From NCBI RefSeq assembly GCF_947497555.1, contig NZ_CANMGY010000004.1:124001-188000 (forward strand): DNA of 64,000 nucleotides, given 5' to 3'. Position numbers and translations under genes: made by a program. The DNA is from an uncultured Umboniibacter sp. GTDB taxonomy: Bacteria > Pseudomonadota > Gammaproteobacteria > Pseudomonadales > DSM-25080. A model generated the notes under the pieces. The model ran no database searches. It saw nothing but the letters and a program-made list of their open reading frames with translations, and was not told where the DNA came from. Of the stretch, positions 40,759-49,253 are shown piece after piece; the first letter of the stretch is position 1, and each line of letters opens with the position of its first letter.

Positions 40759-42817
40759 CCGCTAAAATCTCCCAGAGAAAATTAAATATCAGCGCTTCCT
40801 TCGCTACAATATCAGCGCCACTAACAGCTATTGAATGCCCGCCCACAGCACGCTCATCGTAAAAAATAGGTTGTCCCAGCGTGAACAAACGTTGGGCAAA
40901 TTTTCTGGAATGAGCGATATCAACGCGATCATCATTTCTCGCTGCCAACAACAATATCGGTGGGTAAACCTCGTCATCTTTTATATTATGCACCGGGGAG
41001 TACTCAAGTAGCCACGCGCTTTCGGTGGGGTTCTCAGGATTACCATACTCAACCAACCAACTCGGGCCTGAAAGCGTCCGATGATAGTTCATCATATCCG
41101 TTAACGGGGCCTCCAAGACCACGGCACCAACAACATGAGGAGCGCGAATGACGGCCGCAGCGGCTACTAGACCACCATTCGACGCGCCTCGATAAGCGAG
41201 TTGTTGGGGCGAACTCAATCCCCTGTCGGCAAGAGATGTCGCCACCGAGATAAGATCATCAATCGTTTGATTCTTGTACCTACGCTGCCCAGCATGGTGC
41301 CACCATCGACCATACTCCCCTCCACCTCTGACACCCGCATACACCAGCCTTCCGCCCCGCTCTAGCCAAAGCTTCGATGTTATAGCGTGATTAACCGGTG
41401 AGATAGAAACACCAAAACCGCCATAAACATCAATGAGTGTGGGGAGCTTGTTTCCGATGTTAGCAGTTGGCGTTACTATCAAGAGGGGAATAAGCACGCC
41501 ATCAGAACTGGTAGCATAGCTGAGTTCGGCCTTAAAATTCTCAACATCCAAGGTGTAGTTAGGCGGGTCAATTTGTCGCTGAGCTGCAGAAGATATTAGC
41601 CAGCGGCTAGTCCCTGTTAGCAGAGTTTCTTTACGCACGACTAGGCCACCATCGACGACCGTTTCCACCACCCAATGTTCAAGCTGAGCTGCCGCGATAA
41701 CTTCAGGTTCATTAACAAGCTCACCGCTAGCAACTAATAATTGTGCGTTAAACTCCGCACTCGTTAGCAGGTAAAGAGCGTTATCTGTAGCGACCACTTG
41801 TTGGAGTTTCTCTCTTTGTGATAGGCGATAAACAACGGTTGCAGCGTTAAAATTTTCTGCCTGTTCCCGCCACCAAATAAGGTCATCGCTCCGAGGCTGT
41901 TTCGATGATTCTGTCTGAACTAGCCAACCATCTCGATAGCGACCTACTAACCGTGACCCATGAGGTAGGTTCAAGGGATGGAACTCACCATCACGCCAAT
42001 GAAAGTAGCGCCTAGCGAAAAAGTCGACCCATTCTACGAGGACAAGTTCGCCTTCAATCCAGGTCACCGTTCCGCCCATTGAGTCACTAGCGAAATTGAC
42101 CAAAACGGATCGTGAGCCCGCCCGATCAATCTTTTCTAGCCGCATCGGATAGCCCGCTGAACTGGTGAAATCCGGTGATCCCGAATCCATTATCAACAGC
42201 GTATCGTCGTCGAACCAGGTAACCTGATTGCGCCCAGGTGCCAACTCGAAACCGTTCGAGAACCAATCCTGCTGAGCTAAACTATAACTTGCGTAGTAGA
42301 CGGCATCAGTTCCATTTTCGGTGACGCCCAAAATACAGGGGCCTGTTTCGTAATCACGACAGTTCAGGCTAGCAAATCGCCAATCACGATGGTGACGATT
42401 GTTTAAGGCGGCCATATCAACCACCGTTCGCCACCTAACTTCGCCACTGAGATAATCTGCTCGATCGGCGCAGCGATACCTCCCCTGACTAAAGATCACG
42501 CTAAAATCGAGGAGGCACACCGCATTTTGTTGCCATACAAGACGAGGGAACTCAGCGTTAGTATTCAATCCATCAATTGCATTAGACTCTAAGCTGTCAA
42601 ACCTATCCCACCACCAACCGTCGCCAAACTGATCATGGGTGAGTTCACTCAGTTCTGTAATCCAAGTGGTATCGCTAGGAATTGGCTGCGTCTCAGTTAC
42701 CAATGAATCGGCGAACACCTCAGAGCTTTGACTTGCAGCCACCACGGCGATAGCACTCAACTGACAATACATCGCCAATCGAATGAGGTAAGCACGAACA
42801 AATGTCATCATGCTCAT
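40748..42817 (-). CDS. Exported S9-family prolyl oligopeptidase-like protein
   Basis: Serine peptidase of 689 residues with an N-terminal hydrophobic signal (about residues 8-35, ending near SSEVFA) indicating export. The C-terminal alpha/beta hydrolase domain holds Ser546 in GASNGG, Asp629/630 in NDDRVDIAHS and His661 in GGHS, and also GGFGVSISPVNH and GVRGGGEYGRWWH as in prolyl oligopeptidases. The N-terminal propeller part is divergent. It is unlike the first S9 enzyme of the window in propeller and lacks a lipobox. The ribosome-binding site is weak. It leads a tight operon with tag and a small lipoprotein. Confidence 0.88.
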   Translation of the reverse strand: MSMMTFVRAYLIRLAMYCQLSAIAVVAASQSSEVFADSLVTETQPIPSDTTWITELSELTHDQFGDGWWWDRFDSLESNAIDGLNTNAEFPRLVWQQNAVCLLDFSVIFSQGRYRCADRADYLSGEVRWRTVVDMAALNNRHHRDWRFASLNCRDYETGPCILGVTENGTDAVYYASYSLAQQDWFSNGFELAPGRNQVTWFDDDTLLIMDSGSPDFTSSAGYPMRLEKIDRAGSRSVLVNFASDSMGGTVTWIEGELVLVEWVDFFARRYFHWRDGEFHPLNLPHGSRLVGRYRDGWLVQTESSKQPRSDDLIWWREQAENFNAATVVYRLSQREKLQQVVATDNALYLLTSAEFNAQLLVASGELVNEPEVIAAAQLEHWVVETVVDGGLVVRKETLLTGTSRWLISSAAQRQIDPPNYTLDVENFKAELSYATSSDGVLIPLLIVTPTANIGNKLPTLIDVYGGFGVSISPVNHAITSKLWLERGGRLVYAGVRGGGEYGRWWHHAGQRRYKNQTIDDLISVATSLADRGLSSPQQLAYRGASNGGLVAAAAVIRAPHVVGAVVLEAPLTDMMNYHRTLSGPSWLVEYGNPENPTESAWLLEYSPVHNIKDDEVYPPILLLAARNDDRVDIAHSRKFAQRLFTLGQPIFYDERAVGGHSIAVSGADIVAKEALIFNFLWEILADDE

Positions 42818-42963
42818 AAGACTAAACAGTAAATCGCGATCTCACCAGTTACAATCTGATAACAACCGCAAAACTCGGCGACGAATACCCTGTCATACCA
42901 ACAATTTTCAAAACCACCAACAGGCTTCAACTGTAATAAACACCGCTTTTTGCGCCGATAACA

Positions 42964-42993
42964 TTGTATAAATACTGTTCGAACGCGTATAAT
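42964..42993 (+). promoter_or_regulatory. Candidate sigma-70 promoter of ppa
   Basis: TTGTAT, 18 bp, TATAAT. The -10 box ends 42 bp before the ppa ATG, which has GAGAG upstream. Confidence 0.55.
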
Positions 42994-43035
42994 TCGGCCT
43001 TTCATTTTTTTGAAGTGACTTAAAGAGAGACGGCC

Positions 43036-43563
43036 ATGAGCTATACCAAAATTCCAGCAGGTAAAGATTTACCGAACGATGTCTACGCGATTATTGAAAT
43101 CCCAGCTAACCACGCGCCAATCAAGTACGAAATTGACAAAGATTTTGATGCATTGATGGTTGACCGTTTTATGACCGCTCCAATGTTCTATCCAGCGAAC
43201 TACGGTTATATTAATGACACGCTTTCTGAAGATGGCGATCCAGTAGATGTATTGGTAATAACCCCTTACCCAGTTGCTCCAGGCGCAGTAATTCGTTGCC
43301 GCCCAATTGGTGTCTTACTCATGTCTGATGAGGCTGGTAAAGATGCAAAATTGGTTGCCGTTCCTCACGAGAAGCTCTCTAAGGAATATGCTGACATCAC
43401 TGAGGCATCACAACTTCCTAGCTTGCTTACACAGCAGATCGAGCACTTCTTCCGTCGCTATAAAGACTTAGAAGATGGCAAATGGGTTGAAATCGACGGT
43501 TGGGCTGATGCCGATACTGCGCGCGCTGAAATCCTAAAAGCTGCCGCAGCATACAAAGGGTAA
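43036..43563 (+). CDS. ppa: Inorganic pyrophosphatase
   Basis: Soluble family I pyrophosphatase that hydrolyses PPi to phosphate. 175 residues, as in E. coli (176). Metal and substrate residues are in [31 protein letters not shown] and [14 protein letters not shown] strong bidirectional terminator follows. Together with PPi-PFK in this window it would compete for the same pyrophosphate pool. Confidence 0.98.
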   Translation: MSYTKIPAGKDLPNDVYAIIEIPANHAPIKYEIDKDFDALMVDRFMTAPMFYPANYGYINDTLSEDGDPVDVLVITPYPVAPGAVIRCRPIGVLLMSDEAGKDAKLVAVPHEKLSKEYADITEASQLPSLLTQQIEHFFRRYKDLEDGKWVEIDGWADADTARAEILKAAAAYKG

Positions 43564-43596
43564 TTTATTACCTGAAACGTTAGCGGTTAGTTAACT

Positions 43597-43633
43597 AAAA
43601 AGACGAGCTCTTCAATGGCTCGTCTTTTTTTTT
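43597..43633. terminator. Bidirectional rho-independent terminator after ppa
   Basis: An A-run, AGACGAGC, 9-base loop, GCTCGTCT, then a run of T. It serves ppa and the convergent repeat-protein gene. Confidence 0.92.
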
Positions 43634-43663
43634 GATTCATTTAAATAGGCGTTAAATTGTCGC

Positions 43664-44647
43664 CTACTTCACCTCAGCATCATCAGAGGTGTCTTCATCT
43701 CCCTTACTCTCACCTTCGTCAAGCGGTGCTAAGCTAAGATTACTGAAGTCAAAGGAAGTCGATTGTGGGGGTGGCTGATGCAAATCTTCATCTGCTGTTG
43801 ATTGAGCACCCTCTTGATTTGCGTGATCAACAAGTTCAAAATCAAGACCCGCTGACGAGCCTACTTCGAGCATTGAATCTTGAACTACTTCTACCGATTC
43901 CGATGATTCCGACGATTCCGACGATTCCGACGATTCTGATGATTCCGATGATTCCCATGATTCCCATGATTCCGATGATTCCGATGATTTAGCTTGCTGT
44001 GAATTACTCGTCGAGACCGGTGATTTCAAAACTAAATCCTCATCCATACCCAGCGACAAATTAGCGAGCGCGTCGATATCAACCTTAGATTTCTCAACGG
44101 GGGTTACGTCCTGATCTGAATTGACGTCGACAGCCGATTCCTCGAAGCTAAAGTCGAGGGAGATGTCATCAGATTCTGATTGATTTAATACCTCGTTCTC
44201 GCGCGACACTGAGCCTGCTACCAATGTAGACGGGCTCTGCGCTACCGTCGACTCACTCATAGGCTCAGGAGCTGTTATAGATTCGGCTTGATCGTTCGAA
44301 TTTTGATCATCGCGGAAGCGCTGTGTGTTATCGGCGGCCGATCCTTTTTCAACCTTTCCCGCCTCAGGTAGGAGACTCAACCAATTAAGTTTAGCGAAAT
44401 TCAAAGCTCTAAGCGGCGACGTGCTATCAACAATTTCTACAATCAAGCCCAGAGATTCAAAACGCGGAACGAGCTGGGTCAACGATTCCTTTTGGCCCAC
44501 TTTTAGCACGCAGGGTACACCCGAAAATAATTGTTCTAGATGGAGTGGTTTCAATACCGGAAATGCTTCAGCTATAAGCGTTCGGACAGCCTGTAGATTA
44601 CTATTCGCCGCAATATCGCCGCGGCTACAGATAAATACTTTACTCAA
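43664..44647 (-). CDS. Acidic Ser/Glu-repeat protein with an L7/L12-like N-terminal domain
   Basis: Not a family I can name. The start is taken as the TTG at 44645-44647, because GGAGGAGGGG stands six bases upstream, an unusually strong site; the frame also reaches an unsupported ATG at 44740. This gives 327 residues. Residues about 17-72 (LQAVRTLIAEAFPVLK to FESLGLIVEIVD) follow the pattern of the L7/L12 C-terminal domain (VLKxGxxKExxxxLxxxLExxGxxVEI). The rest is acidic and low complexity, with DFSFEES/DFELVDH/DFSNLSL motifs and a Ser-Ser-Glu repeat (about 220-251). No signal peptide is seen, so it is probably cytosolic. Confidence 0.65.
   Translation of the reverse strand: MSKVFICSRGDIAANSNLQAVRTLIAEAFPVLKPLHLEQLFSGVPCVLKVGQKESLTQLVPRFESLGLIVEIVDSTSPLRALNFAKLNWLSLLPEAGKVEKGSAADNTQRFRDDQNSNDQAESITAPEPMSESTVAQSPSTLVAGSVSRENEVLNQSESDDISLDFSFEESAVDVNSDQDVTPVEKSKVDIDALANLSLGMDEDLVLKSPVSTSNSQQAKSSESSESWESWESSESSESSESSESSESSESVEVVQDSMLEVGSSAGLDFELVDHANQEGAQSTADEDLHQPPPQSTSFDFSNLSLAPLDEGESKGDEDTSDDAEVK
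43895..43990. repeat. About ten tandem 9-bp repeats
   Basis: Units of GATTCCGAT and close variants encode Ser-Glu-Ser on the minus strand; two units have Trp in place of a Ser codon. Length change by slippage would keep the frame. Confidence 0.95.
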
Positions 44648-44777
44648 AATCAACCCCTCCTCCGAATGCGCTCTACCATATAATGACTTATGACTGGGTG
44701 CAATAAGCCTACCATCAATACTTGCGATCACACCATGCACTGGTTATCGTTGCTAACAGACCAATCGCGAGATAAAT

Positions 44778-45410
44778 ATGAGCACTGCCAACATTGATGA
44801 GCTAACGCCCAACACCAAGCATGCGTTTATGTTACTGCGCCAACGTGCTGCGCGTGAGGGAATTGACCTGCACATTGCGTCCGGATTTCGCTCGGTAGAA
44901 CGACAAGTCCAAATATGGCAACGTAAGAATTCGCCTGCCTACACCTTCAATATTAATGGTGCACAAAAGAAGGCAGGTGAACTCACGGATCAGGAGTGGC
45001 TAGATTGCGTCATGAAATGGTCGGCCATTCCAGGGCTCTCTAGACATCACTGGGGAACCGACATTGATGTTTTTGACGCCGCTGCCGTACCGGAAGGCTA
45101 TCAGCTTCAATTAACACCCGAAGAGTATCAACCCGGTGGACCGTTCGAAAAACTCGGCGCATGGTTAGCGATTCATATTGATGAGCTCCGCGCCGAAGGT
45201 TTCTTTCGGCCCTATCGAGAATTTCGCGGCGGCGTGCAGCCAGAAGCCTGGCACCTCTCCTATAAAGCGGATGCCGATAACGCCTTGCAAACCCTATTAT
45301 CTCGACAGCCTTCCCAACTCGTTCCCCTTGACGACATTCGTGGTGGAAAACTAATCGCGTCGCAGTTAGAAACGATAGTTCACCGCTATGTCATTAATGT
45401 GGACCAGTGA
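44778..45410 (+). CDS. M15 family D-alanyl-D-alanine carboxypeptidase (VanY type)
   Basis: Zinc peptidase acting on peptidoglycan stem peptides. Signatures are IASGFRSVERQVQIW, RHHWGTDIDVFD (zinc His and Asp) and QPEAWHLSYK (catalytic Glu and zinc His). 210 residues. No signal peptide is evident: the N-terminus STANIDELTPNTKHAFMLL is polar, so export is uncertain and it might act on recycled peptides in the cytosol. Its TGA is directly followed by the ATG of the HAD gene. Confidence 0.9.
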   Translation: MSTANIDELTPNTKHAFMLLRQRAAREGIDLHIASGFRSVERQVQIWQRKNSPAYTFNINGAQKKAGELTDQEWLDCVMKWSAIPGLSRHHWGTDIDVFDAAAVPEGYQLQLTPEEYQPGGPFEKLGAWLAIHIDELRAEGFFRPYREFRGGVQPEAWHLSYKADADNALQTLLSRQPSQLVPLDDIRGGKLIASQLETIVHRYVINVDQ

Positions 45411-46064
45411 ATGCAGAATATTGACTTAGTTATCTTTGATTGTGATGGCGTTCTAGTAGATACCGAGCGTGTTGCGAATAATGTATTGCACCAACATCTC
45501 TCGCGCTACGAATGGCCTTTAGACTTGAAAGATACCGAGCGATTTTTTCGCGGCAGAAGCCTTTCCGAACGCCTTAGAGAAGCCATTAATCAATATAGAT
45601 TAGACCTTCCTACTCACTTTCTGGAAACGATGCAGCGGGAAACCTTCGAGCAGTTCCGTACAACCAACTTGAGTTTCCCTGGCTGCGACAAAGTTGTGCG
45701 ACGACTTCAGAGTTCTCCCACTAAAATGTGCATTGCCTCATCGGGCAGTCATGAAAAAATGAGTTTGACCTTGGGCCAAACGCATTTACTCAACTACTTT
45801 CCAGTCCGTTTTTCATCACATGATGTCGCTCGTTCTAAACCAGCTCCTGATTTATTTCTAAAGGCTAGCGATTATTTTAACACTCATCCAAAACAGTGTT
45901 TAGTGATCGAGGATTCCGAGGCTGGCCTTGTGGCTGCCGATGCAGCGGGGATGAATAGTATCGGGCTTCATACTCAACTTACTCAGGCAGAACAACACCG
46001 GTTTCCCAACACGCTGTTCTTTAGCGACCATACGGAATTATTAGCATGGATGGAAAGACATTGA
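45411..46064 (+). CDS. HAD-superfamily phosphatase (beta-phosphoglucomutase-like)
   Basis: Cytosolic 217-residue hydrolase. Motif I is FDCDGVLVDTE with the nucleophile Asp, motif II IASSG, a lysine in SKPAPDLFL, and motif III VIEDSEAGLVAADAAGM. The cap is a small helical one as in the beta-phosphoglucomutase/GpH group. The start follows the M15 stop without a gap (TGAATG), so translation is coupled. Substrate unknown. Confidence 0.92.
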   Translation: MQNIDLVIFDCDGVLVDTERVANNVLHQHLSRYEWPLDLKDTERFFRGRSLSERLREAINQYRLDLPTHFLETMQRETFEQFRTTNLSFPGCDKVVRRLQSSPTKMCIASSGSHEKMSLTLGQTHLLNYFPVRFSSHDVARSKPAPDLFLKASDYFNTHPKQCLVIEDSEAGLVAADAAGMNSIGLHTQLTQAEQHRFPNTLFFSDHTELLAWMERH

Positions 46065-46154
46065 ATTAGTTGTCGAAATACAAACATCTACTAGCAAGCC
46101 CCCAACTTTATGTTAAAGTCTTAACAGGAATTAATATTAGGTAAATAAACTGTC

Positions 46155-46168
46155 GATCAAATTTGATC
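46155..46168. promoter_or_regulatory. 14-bp perfect palindrome before the GGDEF-EAL gene
   Basis: GATCAAATTTGATC ends 14 bases before the ATG at 46183, where no clear ribosome-binding site is seen. It could be an operator or a small translational hairpin. Confidence 0.4.
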
Positions 46169-46182
46169 AGCAACATGAACTC

Positions 46183-48198
46183 ATGAAAAAGCTATCCGTT
46201 AAAGCCCACCAAGCATTCATTCTGACTAGCGTATTGTTTGGTCTAATCACCATGCTGTCTGCCGCTTTTTTGATCAACGATTATCTAGGCCTTAAACGGA
46301 TCCAGCAAAGTTTAATTGAAGAGCGGATAGCCGTGATGCAGCTTGCTGCACAGCGCTACTTCGAAAATCCCGAAAGCTTTCAGTCTAACGAACTTCAGCA
46401 GATACTCCTAAGCCAAGCTGGTAAAGGCTGCACAACGCTTTTTGATGGTTCGAAAAATATCATCGTCAAGGCTTCTGCAGAGGGTTACACTCCCGCCAGC
46501 ACTGATATCCAACAGTTAGTGGACATTAACTATCAGGGTGAGAAAATAGGTGAACTGCGCTATATTTTCACTCCTATTGATGAACAGGACTGGCTCAATC
46601 GCGCCATTGCCATCGTGCTGGGAATGATACTTATCGCTGGTTTAGCGTCTCCATTGCTGATAAAGCTGCTCGATAATTTAACGTTAAAGCCAATTCGTCA
46701 TTTATCAGACCGCGCTGAAAAGATTGCCTTAAATAGTACTTTCAACTACCGCTTTGACACCACCCGTCAGGATGAATTTGGGCGCCTTGCAAGCAGCGTT
46801 AACATCATGCTGGAAGCCATTGAGGGGCGAGAGGCTCAACTCAAGAACTACGGCAGCTACTTGGAAGAACTTGTACAAGAAAAATCTACTCAATTGCAGG
46901 TTCAAGCCAGCGAAGACTCAATGACACTCTGTCCGAACCGAGTTTCACTTATGAATTCGGGAACTCAATTAATCGAAGACGCGCTATTTGATGGCCAGAT
47001 AACCGGGCTCATCGTCATTGACCTACTCCGTATCAAGACATACAACCAGTCATATGGACATCAGCTCGGTGACATGCTGATTCGCGAGACCGCCACGCGC
47101 CTAAAAGCGCATTTCGATAAGGTTTATCGTATCGGCGGTGACGAGTTTGCCATTGTCATCCAACATCCACGATTGAGTTCGATTGGTGAGTTAGCACAAA
47201 AAGTGCTTACCATCGTCGGCGAGCCAATCCCCTATCGAGATGAACAGGTTAGTCTTTTGGTTGCTGCCGGCTTAAGTCTCGCGCCAGATCACGGTAGCGA
47301 TGTCGCAAGCCTTCTTCGCGCCGCAAATAACGCAATGCAGGTTTCGAAGACTCTTGTCGGATCGAATCTCACCGAGTACAACCCTGAGACGATGGATAAC
47401 TTAAGTCGTAACTTTGAACTTGAACATGACTTACGTGATGCCATTGCTAGCAACCAGTTGTTCCTGGTTTACCAGCCAAAGCAGCAGCTTAAAACGCGTG
47501 TCATTGATTCTGTCGAAGCGCTTGCACGCTGGCACCATCCGCGGCTAGGGCCCATTTCACCCTTGGAATTTGTTGGTATCGCAGAAGATACGGGCCAAGC
47601 TAGAACGCTAGGTAATTCGGTACTTAGACAAGCTATCAAGCAACTAGACGCGTGGCGTCAGGATGGGATTGAACTGAGTATCGCCGTAAATATCTCACCA
47701 GCGCAAATTATGCATCCTGATTTCGTCCATGATATTCAGGCAGCGCTCAATTTAGCTCCGATTGACCCAAGCCTGCTAGAACTAGAGATTACGGAAAGCA
47801 TAATGATCGGTAATCACCACCACATCGCTGAGTCGGTTGCAGAGGTTCGAAGTCTAGGCGTTCGTGTGGCGATCGATGACTTTGGTACCGGATATTCATC
47901 ACTTTCCTACGTGCGAAAATTTAAGCTCGACACGTTAAAACTCGATCAGTCATTTATCTCGGACCTCGAGCACAGCTCTGAAAGCACTGGAATTGTTGAT
48001 GCCATTTTGATGTTAGCGCATACATTAAAACTTACGGTTGTTGCGGAAGGTGTTGAAACGCCGGGTCAAATGCTCATTCTTTCGACGTTAGGATGTGATT
48101 ATATTCAGGGCAACCTCTTATCTGAGCCTGTTAGCTCTGACCAGATTGAGCGAATAGCCACTCGGGTCAATACTGACGCGCTGTTAACTCAAAAATGA
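46183..48198 (+). CDS. Membrane GGDEF-EAL cyclic-di-GMP protein
   Basis: 671 residues. Helix at about 12-34, a small periplasmic domain with one Cys (about 35-140), helix at about 142-163, HAMP-like linker, GGDEF domain (IGGDEF at 317-322) and EAL domain (E445-A-L447; later ELEITES and DDFGTGYSSLSYVRKFKLDTLKLDQSF, given here in parts). The EAL residues look complete, so it can probably degrade c-di-GMP. In the GGDEF domain the DxD pair is DLL (VIDLLRIKTYN) and no RxxD inhibition site is seen, so cyclase activity is doubtful and GTP sensing is possible. The last 4 bases overlap the start of the protease gene. Confidence 0.93.
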   Translation: MKKLSVKAHQAFILTSVLFGLITMLSAAFLINDYLGLKRIQQSLIEERIAVMQLAAQRYFENPESFQSNELQQILLSQAGKGCTTLFDGSKNIIVKASAEGYTPASTDIQQLVDINYQGEKIGELRYIFTPIDEQDWLNRAIAIVLGMILIAGLASPLLIKLLDNLTLKPIRHLSDRAEKIALNSTFNYRFDTTRQDEFGRLASSVNIMLEAIEGREAQLKNYGSYLEELVQEKSTQLQVQASEDSMTLCPNRVSLMNSGTQLIEDALFDGQITGLIVIDLLRIKTYNQSYGHQLGDMLIRETATRLKAHFDKVYRIGGDEFAIVIQHPRLSSIGELAQKVLTIVGEPIPYRDEQVSLLVAAGLSLAPDHGSDVASLLRAANNAMQVSKTLVGSNLTEYNPETMDNLSRNFELEHDLRDAIASNQLFLVYQPKQQLKTRVIDSVEALARWHHPRLGPISPLEFVGIAEDTGQARTLGNSVLRQAIKQLDAWRQDGIELSIAVNISPAQIMHPDFVHDIQAALNLAPIDPSLLELEITESIMIGNHHHIAESVAEVRSLGVRVAIDDFGTGYSSLSYVRKFKLDTLKLDQSFISDLEHSSESTGIVDAILMLAHTLKLTVVAEGVETPGQMLILSTLGCDYIQGNLLSEPVSSDQIERIATRVNTDALLTQK

Positions 48199-49247
48199 GA
48201 ATAGACGTCCGCTTCAAATTATTAATTCTCATACTAATCACCGCGAGCTCACTCGCTAGCGCGGATAACGCCTACCCAGCTTTAACGAGTGACGAAGCGA
48301 ATACGATCGAAGTCTATGAAGCGACCAGAGATTCAGTGGTATTCGTAACGAATCGCACCCTGCGTCGCGACCTCTTTAGTCGCCGTGTATACCAAGCTAC
48401 GGCGGGTTCGGGGACCGGCTTCGTATGGGATGAGAATGGTCATATTGTTACCAACTTCCATGTCATCGATGGCGCGAATCAAATAGTTATTAGCTATCAG
48501 GGCCACGACTACCCTGCTCAACTCATCGGTATCGCTCCTGAACGCGATTTAGCGGTACTAAAGATAAATATTACTGAAAATATTCTTAAACCTATCACTA
48601 GGGGTGATTCTAAAAGATTACGAGTAGGCCAGAAAGTCATTGCCATCGGCAACCCCTTCGGCTTAGACACCACGCTAACCACTGGTGTAATAAGTGCTCT
48701 GAATCGAATTATTGAGTCCCCAAGTAACCGTACTATTCGCGATGTCATTCAAACCGACGCTGCAATTAACCCCGGTAACTCGGGTGGCCCGCTACTTAAT
48801 TCAGCTGGACTGTTGATTGGCGTAAATACCGCAATCTTCAGTCCTTCGGGTGCGAGCGCGGGAATTAGCTTTTCAATTCCTGTCAATATCGTTAACGCCA
48901 CGATCCCCGAATTAATTCAGTATGGTCGGGTACAGAGACCTGTACTCGGTATTGAATTAGCGCCACCACAGCTGCTAAGAAGACTAAATATTGATGGCAT
49001 CGCTATTGCCCGAGTGACACCTAATTTAAGTGCCGACATCGCAGGAATTCGAGGGCTGAGCAGAGATCCCAATGGCCGACTGCAACTTGGCGATGTGTTA
49101 GTAGCTATTAATGGCGAATTAATGCGCTCATCGGATGATCTATTAGGGGCCTTAGAACAACATAAATATGGCGATATCCTATCGCTAAGCCTTATCCGCG
49201 ACGAGCAGCGCTATGAGCTAGAAGTTGAACTCATAGCACCCGAATAA
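48195..49247 (+). CDS. Periplasmic S1C serine protease with PDZ domain (DegS/DegP-like)
   Basis: Trypsin-like protease of 350 residues. The signal or anchor is FKLLILILITASSLASA. The triad is His89 in NFHVI, Asp118 in ERDLAVLK and Ser196 in NPGNSGGPL. A single PDZ domain occupies about residues 245-345. One PDZ fits DegS, but DegS usually stays anchored by its N-terminal helix; here SLASADNA could be cut, releasing it. The rse genes are not nearby. The ATGA overlap with the GGDEF-EAL gene suggests co-expression. Confidence 0.9.
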   Translation: MRIDVRFKLLILILITASSLASADNAYPALTSDEANTIEVYEATRDSVVFVTNRTLRRDLFSRRVYQATAGSGTGFVWDENGHIVTNFHVIDGANQIVISYQGHDYPAQLIGIAPERDLAVLKINITENILKPITRGDSKRLRVGQKVIAIGNPFGLDTTLTTGVISALNRIIESPSNRTIRDVIQTDAAINPGNSGGPLLNSAGLLIGVNTAIFSPSGASAGISFSIPVNIVNATIPELIQYGRVQRPVLGIELAPPQLLRRLNIDGIAIARVTPNLSADIAGIRGLSRDPNGRLQLGDVLVAINGELMRSSDDLLGALEQHKYGDILSLSLIRDEQRYELEVELIAPE

Positions 49248-49253
49248 TAGCCG

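Noticed and set aside
33739-43563. A defence or secondary-metabolite island
   Set aside because: Genes are housekeeping or common families, with no nuclease, toxin, integrase or biosynthetic core and no change in composition.
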